Assembly (NCBI GenBank): GCA_021780935.1
Contig: JAJXXT010000136.1
Location: 1-34,280 of the forward strand
DNA: 34,280 nt
DNA from: Pseudomonadota bacterium
GTDB lineage: Bacteria; Pseudomonadota; Alphaproteobacteria; Acetobacterales; Acetobacteraceae
Direction: 5' to 3'
Made by a program: the position numbers and the translations under genes. This document shows, piece after piece, positions 24,255 through 31,928 of the stretch. Within the stretch, counting starts at the first letter, position 1. Each line of letters starts with the position of its first letter. The notes beneath the pieces are model-generated. The model worked only from the letters and a program-made list of their open reading frames with translations. It did no database searches and was not told the origin of the DNA.

Positions 24255-26030
24255 ATGTTCACCACCCGCCCCGAGATCGCCGCCACCTTCGGCGCCGTCG
24301 CCACCACCCACTGGATCGCCAGCCAGACCGGCATGGCGGTGCTGGAGCGCGGCGGCAACGCCGCCGACGCCGCCGTGGCCGCGGCCTTCGTGCTGCACCT
24401 GGCGGAGCCGCATCTCAACGGGCCGGGCGGCGACGCGCCGATCATCCTGCACGACGCGCGCGCCGGCACGCAGCACGTCATCTGCGGCCAGGGCGTCGCA
24501 CCGGACGCCGCGACCCCCGCGCATTTCGCCTCCCTCGGGCTCGACCTGGTGCCAGGCACCGGCCTGCTGCCGGCCGTCGTTCCGGGCGCCTTCGATGCCT
24601 GGATGACGCTGCTGCGCGACTGGGGCACGATGGAGGTCGCGGATGTGCTCTCCTATGCCATCCACTACGCAAGGCGCGGCATCCACATCGTGGCGCGCAT
24701 TCCGGCCGCGATCGAATCCGTCCGCCCGCTGTTCGAGCAATACTGGCCGACCTCCGCCGCGGTGTTCCTGCCGCACGGCGAGGTGCCGGCGGTGGGCAGC
24801 CTGTTCGCCCGCCCGGCCCTGGCTGATTGCTGGGAGCGTTTATTGAAGGAGTGCAACGGCTCGACGCGCGAGGCGCGCATCGACGCCGCCCGCCGCTGCT
24901 TCTACCGGGGTTTCATTGCCGAGGCCGCCGGCCGTTTCTACGCCGCATCGGAGCTGCTCGACTGTTCCGGGCGGCGCCATCGCGGCCTGCTCACGGCCGA
25001 CGACATGGCGCGCTGGCAGGCGACGGTGGAGGACCCGGTGGCGTTCGACTATGCCGGCCACACGCTGCTGAAATGCGGCGCATGGAGCCAGGGGCCGGTG
25101 TTCCTCCAGGTTCTCGCCCTGCTGCGCGGCATCGACATCGCGTCCATGGACCCGCTCGGCGCCGATTTCGTGCACACCGTGGTCGAGGCGCTGAAACTGG
25201 CCTTCGCCGACCGCGAGGCGTTCTACGGCGACCCGGATTTCGTGAAGGTGCCGCTCGGCACGCTGCTGTCGGAGGAATACAACGCCGCCCGGCGCAAGCT
25301 GATCGGTGCTGCCGCCAGCCACGCGATGCGCCCCGGCAGCATCGAGGGATTTTCCAACGACCTCGCGCATCTCGCGCGCATCCGCGCGCCGGCGATCATG
25401 GCGGCGGGCACCGGCGAGCCGACAGTGGCACGCCTCGGCTCGGTCGGCGGCGATACCTGCCATATCGACGTCATCGACCGCGACGGCAACATGGTCAGCG
25501 CCACCCCCTCCGGCGGCTGGCTGCATTCCTCGCCGGTGGTGCCGGAACTCGGCTTTCCGCTGTCCACGCGCGGGCAGATCTTCTGGGCGCAGGGCGGGCT
25601 GCCGAACTCCATCGCGCCGCGCAAGCGCCCGCGCACCACGCTCTCGCCGAGCATGGCGCTGCGCGACGGGCGGGCCTGGATGAGCTTCGGCACGCCGGGC
25701 GGCGACCAGCAGGACCAGTGGCAGCCCATCTTCTACCTGCGCATGCTGCATCACCGGATGAACATCCAGGAATCGATCGACGCGCCGTCGTTTCATACCG
25801 AGCATTGCAACAACAGCTTCTGGCCACGCCTCGCCCGGCCCGGGCGGGTGGTGATCGAGGGCCGCTATCCGCCCGAGGTGCTCACCGAGCTGATGGCGCG
25901 CGGCCACGCGGCGGAGATGGGCGGGGAGTGGAGCGAGGGCCGGCTCTCCGCGGCACGGCTGGAGGCGGACGGCCAGATCCTCGCCGGCGCCAACCCGCGC
26001 GGCAACCAGGGCTACGCGGTCGGCCGCTGA
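24255..26030 (+). CDS. Gamma-glutamyltransferase family protein
   Basis: 591 residues, normal GGT length. Ntn-hydrolase family that self-cleaves before a catalytic Thr. N-terminal half: ATTHWIASQTGMAVLERGGN and AADAAVAAAFVLHLAEPHLN then GPGGDAP, the classic start of GGT large chains. The nucleophile is T401 in GSVGGDTCHIDVIDRDGNMV, followed by SATPSGGW. The later GGLPNSIAPRKRPRTTLSPS and FGTPGGDQQDQWQ are small-chain motifs. No signal peptide, so it is probably cytoplasmic and more like the peptide/acyl hydrolase-type relatives than secreted glutathione GGT. The next gene starts 24 bp later. Confidence 0.9.
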   Translation: MFTTRPEIAATFGAVATTHWIASQTGMAVLERGGNAADAAVAAAFVLHLAEPHLNGPGGDAPIILHDARAGTQHVICGQGVAPDAATPAHFASLGLDLVPGTGLLPAVVPGAFDAWMTLLRDWGTMEVADVLSYAIHYARRGIHIVARIPAAIESVRPLFEQYWPTSAAVFLPHGEVPAVGSLFARPALADCWERLLKECNGSTREARIDAARRCFYRGFIAEAAGRFYAASELLDCSGRRHRGLLTADDMARWQATVEDPVAFDYAGHTLLKCGAWSQGPVFLQVLALLRGIDIASMDPLGADFVHTVVEALKLAFADREAFYGDPDFVKVPLGTLLSEEYNAARRKLIGAAASHAMRPGSIEGFSNDLAHLARIRAPAIMAAGTGEPTVARLGSVGGDTCHIDVIDRDGNMVSATPSGGWLHSSPVVPELGFPLSTRGQIFWAQGGLPNSIAPRKRPRTTLSPSMALRDGRAWMSFGTPGGDQQDQWQPIFYLRMLHHRMNIQESIDAPSFHTEHCNNSFWPRLARPGRVVIEGRYPPEVLTELMARGHAAEMGGEWSEGRLSAARLEADGQILAGANPRGNQGYAVGR

Positions 26031-26054
26031 GCGCCCGCGGATCGGGGCCGAACC

Positions 26055-27140
26055 ATGACCGAAGCCCTGCTTGCGGCAGTCGAAACAGCACCGGTGCCGG
26101 CGATCGCGGGGTTCCTGGCGCGCCGGGACGGCATGCTCTGGCAGGGCTGCGCCGGCGCCGCGACGGCGGCGAGCCCGGTCTTCCTCGCCTCGATGAGCAA
26201 GCCCGTCACCTCGGTCGCGGCGCTGCTGCTGGTGGAGCGGGGCAGGCTCTCGCTCGACGAACCGGCGGGGCGGCTGCTCGAGGAACTCGCCGCCCCCCAG
26301 GTGCTGGAGGGATTCGATGCCGCCGGCGAGCCGGTGCTGCGGCCGGCGCGCGTGCCGATCACGCTGCGCCACCTTCTCACCCATACCGCGGGGTTCGGCT
26401 ATCCGTTCTTCAACGAGACCGTGTTGCGCTGGTCACAGCTTCGCCCGCCGCGCCGGCCGGTCGCCCTGTTCGATGCCGGAACGCGATGGGAATACGGCAT
26501 CAACACGGATTGGGTGGCGAAGCTGGTGGCCGCCGCGTCCGGCCAGGATTTCGAGCGCTTCGTGCACGAGGAGGTGCTGGCGCCGCTCGGCATGACGGCG
26601 ACCGGCTATGTGTTCCCGCCGGACCGGCTGGCGGTGCATGCCCGCATGGAGGATGGCAGCCTCGCACAAGTGCCACACCAGCCGCCGCCGGACCGCGAGT
26701 TCTTCCAGGGTGGCGCCGGGCTGTGCGGAACCGGGCCGGATTACTGCCGGTTCCTGCGCATGCTGCTCGGCGGCGGCACGCTCGGGGGCGTGCGTCTGCT
26801 GCGGCCGGAGACGGTGGACATGATGTTCACCGACCAGTTGCCGGGGTTCGCCGCCGGCCCGCTGCGCTCGGTGCAGCCGGGGATCTCGCGCGCGACCGAA
26901 CTGTTCCCGGGAATGGCAGCGGGCTGGAGCCTGGCCGGCGCGATCAACCCCAGGCCGCTTCCGACCGGGCGCGCCGCCGGCAGCCTGACCTGGGCGGGCA
27001 TCGCCAACACCTATTTCTGGGCCGACCGGGCGCGCGACCTGGCCGGTGTGCTGCTGATGCAGTTCTATCCCTTCGGCGACCCTGCGGCGCTGGCGGCCCT
27101 GGTGGCGTTCGAGACGGCGGCCTACGCGGCGCTCGGCTGA
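26055..27140 (+). CDS. Class C beta-lactamase-like serine hydrolase
   Basis: 361 residues, no signal peptide. Beta-lactamase/penicillin-binding-protein family (PF00144 type), which includes esterases and D-amino-acid-specific peptidases. The nucleophile motif is S46-M-S-K49 in VFLASMSKPVTS. The Tyr motif is WEYGINTDWVAKLV (Y147), and RHLLTHTAGFGYPFFN is the usual block between them. Cytoplasmic location and pairing with a GGT-family gene 24 bp upstream suggest a small amide or ester substrate, not cell-wall work; this is inference. Confidence 0.9.
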   Translation: MTEALLAAVETAPVPAIAGFLARRDGMLWQGCAGAATAASPVFLASMSKPVTSVAALLLVERGRLSLDEPAGRLLEELAAPQVLEGFDAAGEPVLRPARVPITLRHLLTHTAGFGYPFFNETVLRWSQLRPPRRPVALFDAGTRWEYGINTDWVAKLVAAASGQDFERFVHEEVLAPLGMTATGYVFPPDRLAVHARMEDGSLAQVPHQPPPDREFFQGGAGLCGTGPDYCRFLRMLLGGGTLGGVRLLRPETVDMMFTDQLPGFAAGPLRSVQPGISRATELFPGMAAGWSLAGAINPRPLPTGRAAGSLTWAGIANTYFWADRARDLAGVLLMQFYPFGDPAALAALVAFETAAYAALG

Positions 27141-27158
27141 ACGCGCCTGACCCAGGCG

Positions 27159-27185
27159 CCCCGATTTACTGCCCCCCGATTTACT
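27159..27185 (+). repeat. 12-bp direct repeat between convergent genes
   Basis: CCCCGATTTACT at 27159-27170 and 27174-27185. It lies just after the serine hydrolase stop. No clear hairpin terminator is visible in the 69-bp gap. Confidence 0.6.
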
Positions 27186-27209
27186 CGCCACCCGCCCTGC
27201 GAGCTGGGA

Positions 27210-27851
27210 TCAGTGGCAGACGACCTGGTGCGGCTTGCCACGCGGGCGCTTGCAGGAGCGAATGTTGGCTGGCAGGCGAATGCCGAGCGGCGGCCGGTCC
27301 AGCCCGTATTCGCAGTCGATATAATAGGCGTTGCCCGGCCAGTCGTGCGGCCGCAGCGTCCACGTGCCGCGCACGCTCGGCAGCGGCATGCCGCGCATCG
27401 GCGACCCGTCATAGATGTCGGAGGTCTCAAGCCTCCGCCCGCCATACTTCGTGGGGCAGGTGAACGGCAACGCGGTGCCGGGTACCGGCGGCAGGCCGGT
27501 ACCACCGTAAAGCTGGCCGATGCCGCCGGGCGGAGCATCGGGGGATGACGACCCGCCGGGTGAGGCAGCACCGGTCGCCGAGTCACCCGGCATGCCGCCG
27601 CCGGTGAAGATGGAGCCCGGGATATTCGGGCCGGGAATGGTCAGGCCCGGGATGTTGGGAACAGGTATGGCGGAGCCTGGCATCGTGGCCCCGGGCACGC
27701 GCGCGCCGGGCGTCGCGGGGATGACGCTGCCGGGGCTGGCGGCGCCTTGGGCAAAGGCGGGTCCGGCGTAGAACGCCACCGCCAGCATCGCCGTCACCAG
27801 CGGTTTGAGGGCGGGCCGCCTGCGCGCGCACCGCGCCGGCGCGTGGCTCAA
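27210..27851 (-). CDS. Secreted Pro/Gly-rich protein, STY0301-like C-terminus
   Basis: 213 residues. A basic N-region and MLAVAFYAGPAFAQ form a Sec signal. Residues ~35-85 are collagen-like degenerate repeats of the IPGxxIPG / MPG type; then a Gly/Ser/Pro linker. The C-terminal ~85 residues contain four cysteines and the pattern FTCPTKYGGRR, IYDGSPMRGMPLP, WTLRPHDWPGNAYYIDCEYG and a final RSCKR. This resembles the STY0301 family of small periplasmic proteins of unknown function. The TTG at 27851 overlaps the otsA stop (TTGA) with GGAGCGG upstream, so expression is probably coupled to otsA. Family call is tentative. Confidence 0.75.
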   Translation of the reverse strand: MSHAPARCARRRPALKPLVTAMLAVAFYAGPAFAQGAASPGSVIPATPGARVPGATMPGSAIPVPNIPGLTIPGPNIPGSIFTGGGMPGDSATGAASPGGSSSPDAPPGGIGQLYGGTGLPPVPGTALPFTCPTKYGGRRLETSDIYDGSPMRGMPLPSVRGTWTLRPHDWPGNAYYIDCEYGLDRPPLGIRLPANIRSCKRPRGKPHQVVCH

Positions 27852-29344
27852 TGCAGCACCCGCTCCCCGGCCGGGGCCCGCTCGGCGGCGTTGTCCGATT
27901 GGGTCACGACATTGCCGGCAAACGGCTGATTTTCCAACATTGAATGTTCATCATGCCGCGAGGTGCCGTGGGCCGCGGCGCGCAGCAGGCTGGCGACGAA
28001 ACCCCGGCCCCACAGCGCCGGCGAGCGGTTCTCGATCGCCGACCACAACGCCCGCCAGCGCGCCTGGCGTTCGCTGCGCGCCATGGTGAGCGCGGTCTCC
28101 ATCGCATCGGCCATGGCGTCGGGGTCGTGCGGGTTGACCAGCAGTGCCGCCTCCAGTTGCCGCGCCGCACCGGCGAAGCGTGAAAGCACCAGCACGCCGG
28201 GATCGGCCGGGTCCTGGGCCGCGACGTATTCCTTGGCGACGAGGTTCATGCCGTCGCGCAGCGGCGTCACCAGGCCGACCCGCGCGAGGCGCATATAGCC
28301 GGCGATCTGCGCGCGATCGGCCGCACGGCTGACCACGCGCAGCGGCTGCCATTCGGCGGTGCCGAGATCGGCGTTGATGCTGCCGGCCTCCGCCTCCAGT
28401 GCCGCGCGCAGGCTGCGATAGCTGCCGACATCCTTGCGCGAGGTGGCGGCGATCTGCAGCATCGTCACCCGCCCGAGCATGCCGGCATGGCGCTCGAACA
28501 GCCGGCGAAACCCCTCGAAGCGCTGCATCAGCCCCTTGGTCGGGTCGAGCCGGTCGATGCCGAGGATAAGATCCTGCCCCGACAGGCTTTCGCGCAGGCG
28601 CTGGCCGCCGGCCTCACCCGCCATCGCCGCGGCGGTGCGGGCAAAACTCTGGGCGGCGATCTCGACCGGAAACACGCCCAGCCGGATGCGCCGCCCGGCA
28701 AAGGACAGGCTGCCGGAGGCGAGGCGGACAGCGCCCGCGAGCTGGGTCGCCGCGGCCATGAAATTGGCCAGGTCGTTGTCGGTCTGAAACCCGATGAGGT
28801 CGGAGGCCAGCATGTCGCGCACCAGCCCCGCGACTTCCGGCGCCTGCGCCAGCACGTCCGGGGCGGCGAACGGCACATGCAGAAAAAACCCGATCGGGTT
28901 GGCGACACCCCTGGCCCGCAGGCATGCGGCCAGCGCCAGCAGATGGTAGTCGTGCACCCAGATGAGGTCGTCGGGGCGGACCAGCGGCAACATCGACGTG
29001 GCGAACCGCTCGTTGACGGCGCGATAGGAGACCGCGTCGCGCCGGTCGTAGCGCATCAGCTCCGGCAGCGTGTGGAACAGCGGCCAGAGCACGCCGTTCG
29101 AGAAATTATTGTAGTAGCGATCATGCTCCTCGCGCGTGAGGTCGATCGTCGCGTAATCGACACCGGCCTCCGTCTCGACCCCGGCGAGCGCGGCGCGGCC
29201 GGTCTCGGCGATCGCCCCCGACCAGCCGAACCACAGCCCACCACGCTTTTCCATCAGCCCGTCGAGCGCCACGGCGAGCCCGCCGGCCTGCTTGCCGGCC
29301 GAGGGCACGGGCACGCGGTTGGATACCACGACCAGGCGCGTCAT
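27848..29344 (-). CDS. otsA: Trehalose-6-phosphate synthase (GT20)
   Basis: 498 residues. Transfers glucose from UDP-glucose to glucose 6-phosphate. N-terminal RLVVVSNRVPVPSAGKQAGG, LWFGWSGA, DLIWVHDYHLLALAACLR, FFLHVPFAAPDVLAQ, LGIDRLDPTKGLMQRFEGF, LRDGMNLVAKEYVAAQDP and GAARQLEAALLVNPHDPDAM are the active-site and nucleotide-sugar-binding blocks, in order and intact. GGAGGA six bases before ATG 29344 fixes the start; the longer frame to 29410 is not needed. No otsB (phosphatase) is in the window, so the next step depends on a gene elsewhere. Confidence 0.96.
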   Translation of the reverse strand: MTRLVVVSNRVPVPSAGKQAGGLAVALDGLMEKRGGLWFGWSGAIAETGRAALAGVETEAGVDYATIDLTREEHDRYYNNFSNGVLWPLFHTLPELMRYDRRDAVSYRAVNERFATSMLPLVRPDDLIWVHDYHLLALAACLRARGVANPIGFFLHVPFAAPDVLAQAPEVAGLVRDMLASDLIGFQTDNDLANFMAAATQLAGAVRLASGSLSFAGRRIRLGVFPVEIAAQSFARTAAAMAGEAGGQRLRESLSGQDLILGIDRLDPTKGLMQRFEGFRRLFERHAGMLGRVTMLQIAATSRKDVGSYRSLRAALEAEAGSINADLGTAEWQPLRVVSRAADRAQIAGYMRLARVGLVTPLRDGMNLVAKEYVAAQDPADPGVLVLSRFAGAARQLEAALLVNPHDPDAMADAMETALTMARSERQARWRALWSAIENRSPALWGRGFVASLLRAAAHGTSRHDEHSMLENQPFAGNVVTQSDNAAERAPAGERVLH

Positions 29345-29514
29345 TCGTCCTCCGGGGGATTGTCCCAAGACGCGGGAGTGTTGCGCCGACTCGTGGCAAG
29401 AAAGCGGCAAAACAGGCGGGTTGAGGTATTTTCCTGCGAGGGCGTCGAGCGTCGGCGCGCCTTGCCCTGGGCGTCCGTCGGCCGCTGGCCGAACCGATCC
29501 CGCTGCCCCTTCCT

Positions 29515-29529
29515 TTTGCCCCTGGCAAA
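29515..29529. promoter_or_regulatory. Short palindrome upstream of the M20 amidohydrolase
   Basis: TTTGCC-CCT-GGCAAA, a perfect 6-bp inverted repeat around 3 bp, ending 27 bp before the ATG at 29557. Could be an operator; no regulator gene is adjacent. The rest of the 212-bp divergent gap to otsA shows no gene. Confidence 0.4.
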
Positions 29530-29556
29530 GCCGCGTGGTTGTGGGATGATGCGCCG

Positions 29557-30699
29557 ATGGACAGCGAAACTCTGGCCCGGCTCACCGCCTGGCGACGGCA
29601 TCTGCACACCCATCCCGGCCTGACCCTGCACGAGGAGGAGACGGCGGCTTTCGTCTCCGAGCGGCTGACGGAGATGGGCATTCCGCACCAGCGCGGCGTC
29701 GGCAAAAATGGCATCGTCGCCACGATTGCGCGCGGCGGCTCCAACCGCGCGGTCGGGCTGCGCGCGGACATGGACGCGCTGCCGATCACCGAGGCGACCG
29801 GCCTGCCCCACGCCTCCGTCAACCAGGGCGTGATGCATGCCTGCGGCCATGACGGGCATACGACCAGCCTGCTCGGTGCCGCGATGCTGCTGCTCGCCGA
29901 CCCCGCCTGGTCGGGCACCGTGCATCTCGTGTTCCAGCCGGCGGAGGAGGGTGGCGGCGGCGCCAAGGCGATGATCGCCGACGGGCTGTTCCAGCGTTTC
30001 CCGATGGAGCGCATCTTCGGCTACCACAACTGGCCCGGCCTCGCCGCCGGCACGGTCGCGGTGCATGACGGGCCGGTGATGGCGGCCGGCGCCCGGCTTT
30101 CCTTCGTCATCGAGGGCCAGGCCGGGCACGCCGCCCTGCCCCACCTCACCCGCGACCCGATCGTCGCCGCCGGCCACCTGATCGTGGCACTGCAATCCAT
30201 CATCGCGCGCAACATCGACCCGCTGGATTCGGCGGTGATCACCATGGGCATGATCCAGGGCGGCTCCGCGCCCAACCAGGTGCCGGCGCGCGTCGAGCTG
30301 CGCGGCACCATGCGCTACTACCGCGACAGCGTGCGCGAGGTGCTGGAGGAAGCGGTCCGCCGCACCGCTGCCGGCATCGGCACGGCCTGCAACGTCGCGA
30401 TCGAGGTGCTGCCCACGATCGGCGGCGTCGCCACGATCAACACCCGGGCCGAGGCCGAACTCGCGGCGGCGGCGGCGCAGACCGCCGGCCTCGCGCTGCG
30501 TCGCGACATCCCACCGGCGATGACCGGCGAGGATTTCGCCTGGTACCTGCGCGAGAAGCCCGGCGCCTTCGCCTGGATCGGCAACGGCCCGGACAGCGAC
30601 GGGCGGGAGCTGCACTCGCCGCGCTACGATTTCAACGACGCGGTACTGCCGGCGGCAAGCGCCTGGCTCGCGACGGTGGCGCGCGAGGCGCTACGGTAG
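29557..30699 (+). CDS. M20-family amidohydrolase (hippurate hydrolase type)
   Basis: 380 residues. Metal-dependent hydrolase of N-acyl amino acids or related amides. RRHLHTHPGLTLHEEETA is the N-terminal family block; LRADMDALPI and HACGHDGHTTSLLG (C96, H98, H101) and PAEEGGGGAK (E130, E131) give the metal and catalytic residues. The dimerisation (lid) domain, GQAGHAALPHLTRDPIVAAG, and a late MTGEDFAWYL complete the set. ATG 29557 is chosen over a TTG at 29539. Substrate not predictable; the group contains hippurate, IAA-amino acid and N-acetyl-amino acid hydrolases. Its stop overlaps the crcB stop on the other strand by 9 bp. Confidence 0.92.
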   Translation: MDSETLARLTAWRRHLHTHPGLTLHEEETAAFVSERLTEMGIPHQRGVGKNGIVATIARGGSNRAVGLRADMDALPITEATGLPHASVNQGVMHACGHDGHTTSLLGAAMLLLADPAWSGTVHLVFQPAEEGGGGAKAMIADGLFQRFPMERIFGYHNWPGLAAGTVAVHDGPVMAAGARLSFVIEGQAGHAALPHLTRDPIVAAGHLIVALQSIIARNIDPLDSAVITMGMIQGGSAPNQVPARVELRGTMRYYRDSVREVLEEAVRRTAAGIGTACNVAIEVLPTIGGVATINTRAEAELAAAAAQTAGLALRRDIPPAMTGEDFAWYLREKPGAFAWIGNGPDSDGRELHSPRYDFNDAVLPAASAWLATVAREALR

Positions 30700-31065
30700 C
30701 ACGCCGCGCAGGGCGCCGCCGACCCAGGCGCCGAGCATCGTCGCGGCGAGGCACAGCGCCACCGACAGCAGCACGTTGAGCGAGGCGGCGAGCGGGTGGC
30801 CGGCGCGGATCAGCTCCATCGTCTGCAGGCTGAACGACGAGAATGTGGTGTAGCCGCCGCACAGGCCGACGATAACCAGCAGCCGCATCGCGTTACCGCC
30901 GGCGGCAACGTCGGCGAGCCCGATGACGAAGCTGCCGAGGATGTTGATGACCAGCGTGCCGAGCGGGAAATCCAGCCCGAAGGCGCCGGCGAACAGCACG
31001 CCCGTCCAGTAGCGACCCACGGAACCCGCGGCGCCGCCGAGGGCGACGAGAAGTGTCGGAATCAT
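30691..31065 (-). CDS. crcB: Fluoride exporter CrcB/Fluc
   Basis: 124 residues, normal size. Four membrane helices forming a dual-topology dimeric fluoride channel. Motifs GGAAGSVGRYWTG, PLGTLVINILGSFVIG (the conserved Asn) and GLCGGYTTFSSFSLQTMEL (phenylalanine box and the GxCGGxTTFSxF signature) are all present. ATG 31065 starts the conserved MIPTLLVALGGAAG; the frame upstream is not family sequence. I found no fluoride riboswitch in its leader. Confidence 0.95.
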   Translation of the reverse strand: MIPTLLVALGGAAGSVGRYWTGVLFAGAFGLDFPLGTLVINILGSFVIGLADVAAGGNAMRLLVIVGLCGGYTTFSSFSLQTMELIRAGHPLAASLNVLLSVALCLAATMLGAWVGGALRGVLP

Positions 31066-31156
31066 CCGGAAGTGATGGCATAGGCTAACGGGACCGACAA
31101 CGTGACCTCGCCGCGGGACCCGGCGCGAAAAGCCGGAGAGCGGGCCGGCCGTTGAA

Positions 31157-31162
31157 ATTATA
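31157..31162 (-). promoter_or_regulatory. Probable -10 box of crcB
   Basis: Perfect TATAAT on the minus strand at 31162-31157; the -35 region (TTCAAC, 16-bp spacer) is weak. A start about 31150 gives an 85-nt leader containing a GC-rich hairpin (CCGGC / GCCGG), with no aptamer I recognise. Confidence 0.45.
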
Positions 31163-31485
31163 CGCGAATTAATCAGCGGTTGAACGACCGACCGAAGCGC
31201 GCATGGCGCGGCAACGGCGCCGGCGGCATCGCGAGCGGGCCCTTCGGCGGCGTCTGACGAGCCTGCGAAGCGGCTCCGCATGATCGTTTAAAATATTGCT
31301 GGCAAAGAAAATAATCGAACCGCAGCCGCCTGATCGCGGGGCACGACGCGCCCCGTCCCGGCACCGGGCCGGATGTTTTCCGGCGCGGTTACGAGACGCC
31401 ATGCGAGTCCAGCGGTGGGTTGACGATCGGCTGGCGTAACGTTCGGGGATCCCCTATAAATAAAATATTGTTATGCGTTCAGCTT

Positions 31486-31535
31486 CAGGTCTCATCAAAA
31501 TCCAAGACGCATCTATGAAAATTAGACGAGACCTG
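31486..31535. repeat. Inverted repeat before the small membrane protein
   Basis: CAGGTCTCATC (31486-31496) and GACGAGACCTG (31525-31535) pair over 11 bp with one G-T wobble or mismatch, around a 28-nt AT-rich loop. It lies in the likely leader of the 31589 gene. No T run follows, so it is not a standard terminator; it may be an operator or RNA element. Confidence 0.55.
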
Positions 31536-31588
31536 GCGTATGACTCCGGCTATACGGTCGGGCGTGGGTGGCTCAGGAGTTCGGTTCG

Positions 31589-31774
31589 ATGATGGCAATC
31601 GCGTCGCACAAGGACCTGGTACTGGCATCGATGCCCGTCATCGGCGCCGTGATCATCGCCAAGGGTACCGGGCTCGGCCCGTTCGCCGATACCGTCGTCA
31701 CGGTCTGCGCGATGGTGGCGCTGCTGAGTTTCGCCCACATCATCGACCTGTCGAGCCTGCTGGGCACCAACTGA
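31589..31774 (+). CDS. Small membrane protein of unknown function
   Basis: 61 residues: a short polar start, then two hydrophobic segments, LVLASMPVIGAVIIAKGTGL and VVTVCAMVALLSFAHIIDLS. ATG 31589 has CAGGAG 9 nt upstream (31574-31579); a GTG at 31568 is in frame. It lies 154 bp before cydD in the same direction, after an AT-rich leader. No family recognised. It could be a small partner of the cyd products, as small membrane subunits (CydX type) are known there, but it does not resemble CydX and precedes cydD; this is speculation. Confidence 0.6.
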   Translation: MMAIASHKDLVLASMPVIGAVIIAKGTGLGPFADTVVTVCAMVALLSFAHIIDLSSLLGTN

Positions 31775-31928
31775 CCGCCTCCGCCAACCAGCCTGTTCCG
31801 GGTGCAGATTGAGGCTTTCCTGACAACAGCTCTCGATGGCATTAACGGCGGATGTTCTCCATTCCCGCTCGGTTTTCCGCGCCCTTACCCGCTCTGAGCC
31901 ACGTCATCGTCATCCGCCGCCCCGCCGC

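Larger units (their letters stand above)
31066..31588. other. AT-richer intergenic region between crcB and cyd genes
   Basis: Over 500 bp without a convincing gene. It holds the crcB promoter, several A/T runs (31285-31320), a perfect palindrome GGGGATCCCC (31445-31454) immediately followed by TATAAATAAAATATTG, and a long inverted repeat (31486-31535). Composition is unlike the surrounding ~70% GC DNA. A 63-residue minus frame (31173-31364) is not supported by a ribosome site or known family. Confidence 0.6.

Noticed and set aside
31066..31150. Fluoride riboswitch before crcB
   Set aside because: The leader lacks the GGNGATGG opening and the closing TGATG-CTCC segment of the crcB RNA motif; only a generic GC hairpin is present.
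31173..31364. 63-residue frame on minus in the AT-rich gap
   Set aside because: No ribosome site, no recognisable family and composition like random GC-rich translation; kept only as part of the intergenic description.
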